From positions 62,001 to 126,000 of the forward strand of contig NZ_JANQBC010000015.1 in the NCBI RefSeq assembly GCF_024721995.1: a stretch of DNA of 64,000 nucleotides, read 5' to 3'. This document shows, in pieces, positions 60,614-64,000 of this stretch. Positions within the stretch are counted from its first letter, which is position 1; each line of letters opens with the position of its first letter. The DNA is from Paenibacillus radicibacter (GTDB lineage Bacteria; Bacillota; Bacilli; Paenibacillales; NBRC-103111). The notes under the pieces were generated by a model. That model was given only the letters and a program-made list of their open reading frames with translations, was not told the origin of the DNA and did not search any database. Both the position numbers and the translations under genes were made by a program.

Positions 60614-60715
60614 TGGGAAAGGAATTGACTGTCACCAACTAGGCATCCGCACAATATGATGGATATGGAAAGCGTCAAGGCTCCGGCCCATACACAAGGA
60701 GGGAAGGTAGGCAGG

Positions 60716-61138
60716 ATGGCAGTCATTAAAGCGAATTCAGAAGACGTCAAATTGCTCGCCCGTCTTATGCGAGCGGAAGCAGAAGAAGATGGCGATGCCG
60801 GGATGTTGATGGTTGGTAATGTGGGTGTAAATCGTATTCTTGGAGACTGTATGGATTTTAAAGATATCCGTAGCGTTCGAGATATGGTTTATCAAAGTCC
60901 GGGTGGCTTTGAAGCACCACAGAAAGGTTATTTTTATCAAAAGGCAAGAGATGCTGACATTCGCAGGGCACAACGTGCAATTAATGGGGAGCGCAAATGG
61001 CCAGCGACCAATGCTTTATGGTTTTATCGTCCTACTGGAGATTGTCCAGATACTTGGTATAACCAAGACAATACGGGGCGTTATAAAGCCCATTGTTTCT
61101 TTGCTCCGTCGTTTGATGATTGTCCGGACGTATTCTAA
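60716..61138 (+). CDS. cwlJ: Spore cortex-lytic cell wall hydrolase CwlJ
   Basis: This 140-residue hydrolase of the SleB/CwlJ (Hydrolase_2) family degrades spore cortex during germination. Features are LLARLMRAEAEEDGDAGMLM with the catalytic Glu, GNVGVNRIL, MVYQSPGGFEAPQ and WFYRPTGDCPDTWYNQDNTG. It has no signal peptide or peptidoglycan-binding domain, unlike SleB, matching CwlJ. ATG 60716 has GGAGGGAAGG upstream. gerQ, needed to place CwlJ in the coat, follows 47 bases later, the usual Bacillus pair. Confidence 0.92.
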   Translation: MAVIKANSEDVKLLARLMRAEAEEDGDAGMLMVGNVGVNRILGDCMDFKDIRSVRDMVYQSPGGFEAPQKGYFYQKARDADIRRAQRAINGERKWPATNALWFYRPTGDCPDTWYNQDNTGRYKAHCFFAPSFDDCPDVF

Positions 61139-61185
61139 TGGTTTGGTAATATTGGATTGGATAGATCAAGGAGGAAAATAAACGT

Positions 61186-61581
61186 ATGATGAATTATCCG
61201 TATCGCCCAATGATGAATCAAATGCCAGTGATGTATGCTCAGCAAAACATGCAGGGTTTCAATGCATCAAGCGGTGACATGATTACCCAGCAAGGAGTAA
61301 CTTACCAAGCACCAAAGTTTGAGGAGTCGTATATCGAGAATATTCTACGTATGAACTTAGGAAAATGTGGCACATTCTACATGACGTATGAAAATAACTC
61401 GCAGTGGAATGCAAAGATTTTTAAAGGTATATTAGAGGCTGCGGGGCGTGATCATATTATTATTAGTGATCCGAAGACAGGCGTGCGTACGCTTCTGCAA
61501 ATGGTAAATCTAGATTATGCAACATTCGATGAGCCGCTGAATTACTCTTATCCAGGGGTAACGCCTCAACCTCGTAAATAG
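61186..61581 (+). CDS. gerQ: Spore coat protein GerQ
   Basis: This 131-residue coat protein has a Met/Gln/Asn-rich N-terminus followed by the conserved domain SYIENILRMNLGKCGTFYMT, AKIFKGILEAAGRDHIIIS and LLQMVNLDYATFDEPLNYSYPG. GerQ is required for CwlJ localisation and is cross-linked by transglutaminase in B. subtilis. ATG 61186 is behind CAAGGAGG. A terminator follows. Confidence 0.93.
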   Translation: MMNYPYRPMMNQMPVMYAQQNMQGFNASSGDMITQQGVTYQAPKFEESYIENILRMNLGKCGTFYMTYENNSQWNAKIFKGILEAAGRDHIIISDPKTGVRTLLQMVNLDYATFDEPLNYSYPGVTPQPRK

Positions 61582-61595
61582 ATAGATCATTTATG

Positions 61596-61630
61596 AAGAA
61601 TCAAGTCAGATTGTGGACTTGGTTCTTTTT
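61596..61630 (+). terminator. Terminator of cwlJ-gerQ
   Basis: AAGAATCAAGTC pairs with GACTTGGTTCTT (one G-T) around AGATTGTG, followed by T-run. Confidence 0.75.
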
Positions 61631-61756
61631 GTATGTAACATCGAGCACATCTTATGTCAGAAGTATGAATTTCGTCAGATACTATTGCTTGAATAGTCAC
61701 ATGATTGATATGATTAGATGTGCATCTATTACGTTTTTTTTCAAGGGGGATTATCC

Positions 61757-62104
61757 GTGTCAGAGACAATGTTAAAGATTTTTACACATGCTCATGGTGA
61801 TACTTGGGCGATTTTGTTCTTATTATTCTTGGCTAGTGTAATTTTCCGTCGTCAAAAAGTGACGCAAATGATTCAGCGTGTATTCTATCTCATCATGATT
61901 GCTTCCGGTATTGGTCTACTTGTTGAGTATGGTTTCCCAACGCTTTACATTGTAAAAGCAATTATCGCAATCGTTATGATCGGTTGCATGGAGATGGTGC
62001 TTGTTCGCATCAACAGAAAACAGCCATTTATGCCAATGCTGATTGGTTCTATCGTACTTGCGGTTGTTGTGGTCTTGATTGGAAGAGGAGTTATTAGCTT
62101 CTAA
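61757..62104 (+). CDS. YisL/DUF1516 family membrane protein
   Basis: This 115-residue protein has four predicted membrane helices and the DUF1516 (UPF0344, YisL) layout: THAHGDTWAILFLLFL, VTQMIQRVFYLIMIASGIGL, LYIVKAIIAIVMIGCMEMVL and a last helix after RKQPFMPML. The function is unknown. GTG 61757 follows AAGGGGGATT at six bases; ATG 61769 is the alternative. It is monocistronic with a terminator. Confidence 0.8.
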   Translation: MSETMLKIFTHAHGDTWAILFLLFLASVIFRRQKVTQMIQRVFYLIMIASGIGLLVEYGFPTLYIVKAIIAIVMIGCMEMVLVRINRKQPFMPMLIGSIVLAVVVVLIGRGVISF

Positions 62105-62118
62105 TTGTATGCATAACT

Positions 62119-62161
62119 AAAGAGCGCCCTTCACCTTGGGTGATTGCGGCGCTCTTTCTTT
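62119..62161 (+). terminator. Terminator of the YisL gene
   Basis: AAAGAGCGCC (62119-62128) pairs with GGCGCTCTTT (62148-62157), followed by CTTT. Confidence 0.8.
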
Positions 62162-62296
62162 AAGATATTGATATTATAATTTATCAGCGGGGCTGATGAA
62201 ATATGATATCGCAAGAAAAGCTTCCGCTAACGCAGGGTCAAGCTTCGTGGTTAGTACTACGAATTCGAGCTTTTCTTAAATGGAAGGGGTTTATAT

Positions 62297-62884
62297 ATGC
62301 TGAAAAAATGGCTCTATGTCATGTGGACGACGATTGTATACGGCTTAGTGTCGGGTTTAGTATTGTGGTGGATACTACGAATGACAGTTCCGAATTTCAT
62401 TCTGTTTGGTAGTGGTGGAGTAGCAGAAGAGTTAAAGGGCGTGTCGCTTGGTTTGCTAACAGCTAGTATGACGAGCGTTCTCGGGTTCTTCGCTTTCTTG
62501 ATGTTGAAATATTATATGATCGGTATTCTGAAAAATCGGATTAAAGTGTGGAACATTATGCAATGGTACTTTATTATTCTTTCTGTACTTGCGCTGTTCT
62601 ACTATTTCATCTACAAAGAGCAATCAGGTAGTAACGATGTGAGTTTACTCGTACTGCCAATTGTGTTATTAGTATTCTCTATTGTAGTGGCGTTCTGGAA
62701 AGTCAAATTGACGAACAAGGGTGCAATGCTGCCGACGTTATTCTTTATGATCGTGGGTACAGCACTAATGTCACTGCCTGTATTTAAAGCAGAGGACTTT
62801 TACAGCACATTTTTCATGATGTTTGTGTTGCTTGTGTGCAATGCGCGCCAAATCTTGATTTTGCATAAACTCGTGAAGAACTAA
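62297..62884 (+). CDS. kbaA: KinB-signalling pathway activator KbaA-like membrane protein
   Basis: This 195-residue membrane protein has six helices. The alternating pattern and blocks such as LTASMTSVLGFFAFLMLKYYM and YYFIYKEQSGSNDVSLLVLP resemble KbaA, which in B. subtilis stimulates the KinB sporulation phosphorelay. The assignment is from overall resemblance and length and is moderately sure. ATG 62297 is behind AAGGGG. Its place near cwlJ-gerQ gives a small sporulation grouping. Confidence 0.7.
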   Translation: MLKKWLYVMWTTIVYGLVSGLVLWWILRMTVPNFILFGSGGVAEELKGVSLGLLTASMTSVLGFFAFLMLKYYMIGILKNRIKVWNIMQWYFIILSVLALFYYFIYKEQSGSNDVSLLVLPIVLLVFSIVVAFWKVKLTNKGAMLPTLFFMIVGTALMSLPVFKAEDFYSTFFMMFVLLVCNARQILILHKLVKN

Positions 62885-62996
62885 TGAAAAGCGCCATAGG
62901 CAATACCTATAAAGACCATAGAATTTATATCTTAGAATCGCGTATGGAAATATGCTACAACTATAGATAAGTGAAAATCATGGGAGCGTGTTACAT

Positions 62997-64000
62997 ATGG
63001 CAGATGTTAAGAAGATTGCAGTTATTTCGGGGGACGGAATTGGTCCTGAAGTTGTTGCAGAAGCAGAGAAAGTGCTAAAGCGCACAGAGGAATTGTTCGG
63101 ATATAAATTTGAAACAGAGCACGGTCTATTCGGTGGTATTGCCATCGATGAATGTGGGACTCCACTTCCGCAAGATACACTTGAGATGTGTAAGGGTGCA
63201 GATGCGGTATTGCTTGGTGCTGTAGGTGGTCCGAAGTGGGACAACAATCCGAAGGAGCTTCGTCCAGAGACAGGATTACTCGGTATTCGTAAAGCGCTTG
63301 GATTATTCTCCAACATTCGCCCAGCAGTCGTATTCGATTGTTTGAAGGATGCATCGACACTGAAGCCAGAAGTGCTTGATGGGACTGACTTGATCGTCGT
63401 TCGTGAATTGACTGGTGGCATTTACTTCGGCGAGAAGTTCCGTCGTGAAGGCGAGCATGGCCAAGAAGCAGTAGATACTTGTGTATATAATGTCAAAGAA
63501 ATTGAGCGCATTGCGCGTCAAGCGTTCGAAGTCGCAAGAACAAGACGTAAGAAGCTTGCTTCTGTAGATAAAGCGAACGTACTTGAAACATCCCGTCTAT
63601 GGAGAGAAGTTGTCGTTCGTATCTCTGCTGACTATCCAGATATCGAGCTCGAGCACGTACTCGTTGACAACTGCGCAATGCAATTGCTTCGTCGTCCATC
63701 TTCCTTCGATGTCATCGTAACGGAGAACATGTTCGGTGACATTTTAAGTGATGAAGCTGCGATGTTAACTGGTTCAATCGGCATGTTATCATCCGCATCA
63801 CTTGGAGAAGGTGCATTCGGTCTATATGAGCCGGTACACGGCTCCGCTCCTGACATTGCAGGACAAGGCATCTCCAATCCAATTGCGACGATCCTATCCG
63901 TTGCACTCATGTTCCGCTTAACATTCGGTTACCATGATGCAGCAGATGCAATCGAACGTGCAGTGAAAGAAGTGCTTGATGCAGGTCACCGTACAGGTGA
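62997..64000 (+). CDS. leuB: 3-isopropylmalate dehydrogenase, 3' end outside the window
   Basis: An uninterrupted frame of 334 codons runs off the right edge. It begins [20 protein letters not shown] and has [92 protein letters not shown] and [17 protein letters not shown], the leucine-pathway isopropylmalate dehydrogenase signatures. It oxidises and decarboxylates 3-isopropylmalate with NAD+. ATG 62997 is behind GGGAGCG. About 25 residues should remain beyond the edge. It is detached from leuA by five genes. Confidence 0.95.
   Translation, partial: MADVKKIAVISGDGIGPEVVAEAEKVLKRTEELFGYKFETEHGLFGGIAIDECGTPLPQDTLEMCKGADAVLLGAVGGPKWDNNPKELRPETGLLGIRKALGLFSNIRPAVVFDCLKDASTLKPEVLDGTDLIVVRELTGGIYFGEKFRREGEHGQEAVDTCVYNVKEIERIARQAFEVARTRRKKLASVDKANVLETSRLWREVVVRISADYPDIELEHVLVDNCAMQLLRRPSSFDVIVTENMFGDILSDEAAMLTGSIGMLSSASLGEGAFGLYEPVHGSAPDIAGQGISNPIATILSVALMFRLTFGYHDAADAIERAVKEVLDAGHRTG

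Overview
The window looks like chromosome of a spore-forming member of the Bacillota, most likely a Paenibacillus or close relative. Support comes from the spore genes cwlJ-gerQ, a KbaA-like protein, a SigI-RsgI pair, an S-layer-homology protein, Bacillales families of unknown function (DUF1128/YfkK, DUF2621, YisL, UPF0316), the infC-rpmI-rplT operon with a Bacillus-type L20 leader and an ATT-initiated infC, and a T-box in front of ilvB. Base composition is moderate, with one clearly GC-rich gene (mnmM-like, near 43.3-43.9 kb).

Layout. 0-4.2 kb: end of a contractile-tail phage module (DUF2634 tail end, baseplate J, DUF2313, tail fibre, amidase, holin), ordered as in PBSX and its relatives; this is the right end of a prophage or tailocin. 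4.3-9.9 kb: TatD-type hydrolase, membrane-anchored glycerophosphodiesterase, SLH protein, and sigI-rsgI. 10-17 kb: amino-acid/dicarboxylate symporter, DUF2621, nfo, purU, tkt, ppnP. 17-21 kb: four-gene ferric-siderophore/citrate ABC operon behind a Fur box. 21-26 kb: coiled-coil small protein, HIBADH-family dehydrogenase, pgi, YigZ/IMPACT protein, TetR regulator, DUF1128. 26-33 kb: a glycosylation cluster (GtrA flippase, polyprenyl-P glycosyltransferase, PAP2, EamA/ArnE-like protein, GT-C enzyme, GT2 with repeats, UgtP-like enzyme). 33-47.6 kb: FNT channel with an Fnr-like box, an eight-domain BIG2 surface protein, RluA, an ABC-2 exporter, a B12-radical SAM protein, the YtqAB (MnmL/MnmM) tRNA-modification pair, trmB, and a second UgtP-like enzyme. 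48-53 kb: processive GT2, glutaminase, infC-rpmI-rplT, LacI regulator, HAD phosphatase. 53.8-64 kb: ilvB-ilvH-ilvC-leuA behind a cre box, a SigA promoter and a T-box, with a CodY box inside the operon; then an aminotransferase, cwlJ-gerQ, YisL, kbaA and the start of leuB (cut by the window end).

The most unusual feature is a family of four dispersed, gene-free elements of about 160-176 bp (near 6.3, 14.2, 26.2 and 40.9 kb). All share a conserved core and two short conserved internal-loop motifs, but their paired arms differ in sequence from copy to copy while staying complementary. Conserved loops with covarying stems are what a structured RNA (or a hairpin-dependent mobile element) would show. 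I do not recognise the family. A separate 78-nt structure with 14-bp perfect arms sits between ilvH and ilvC. All protein identifications are from reading sequence motifs; no database search was run.
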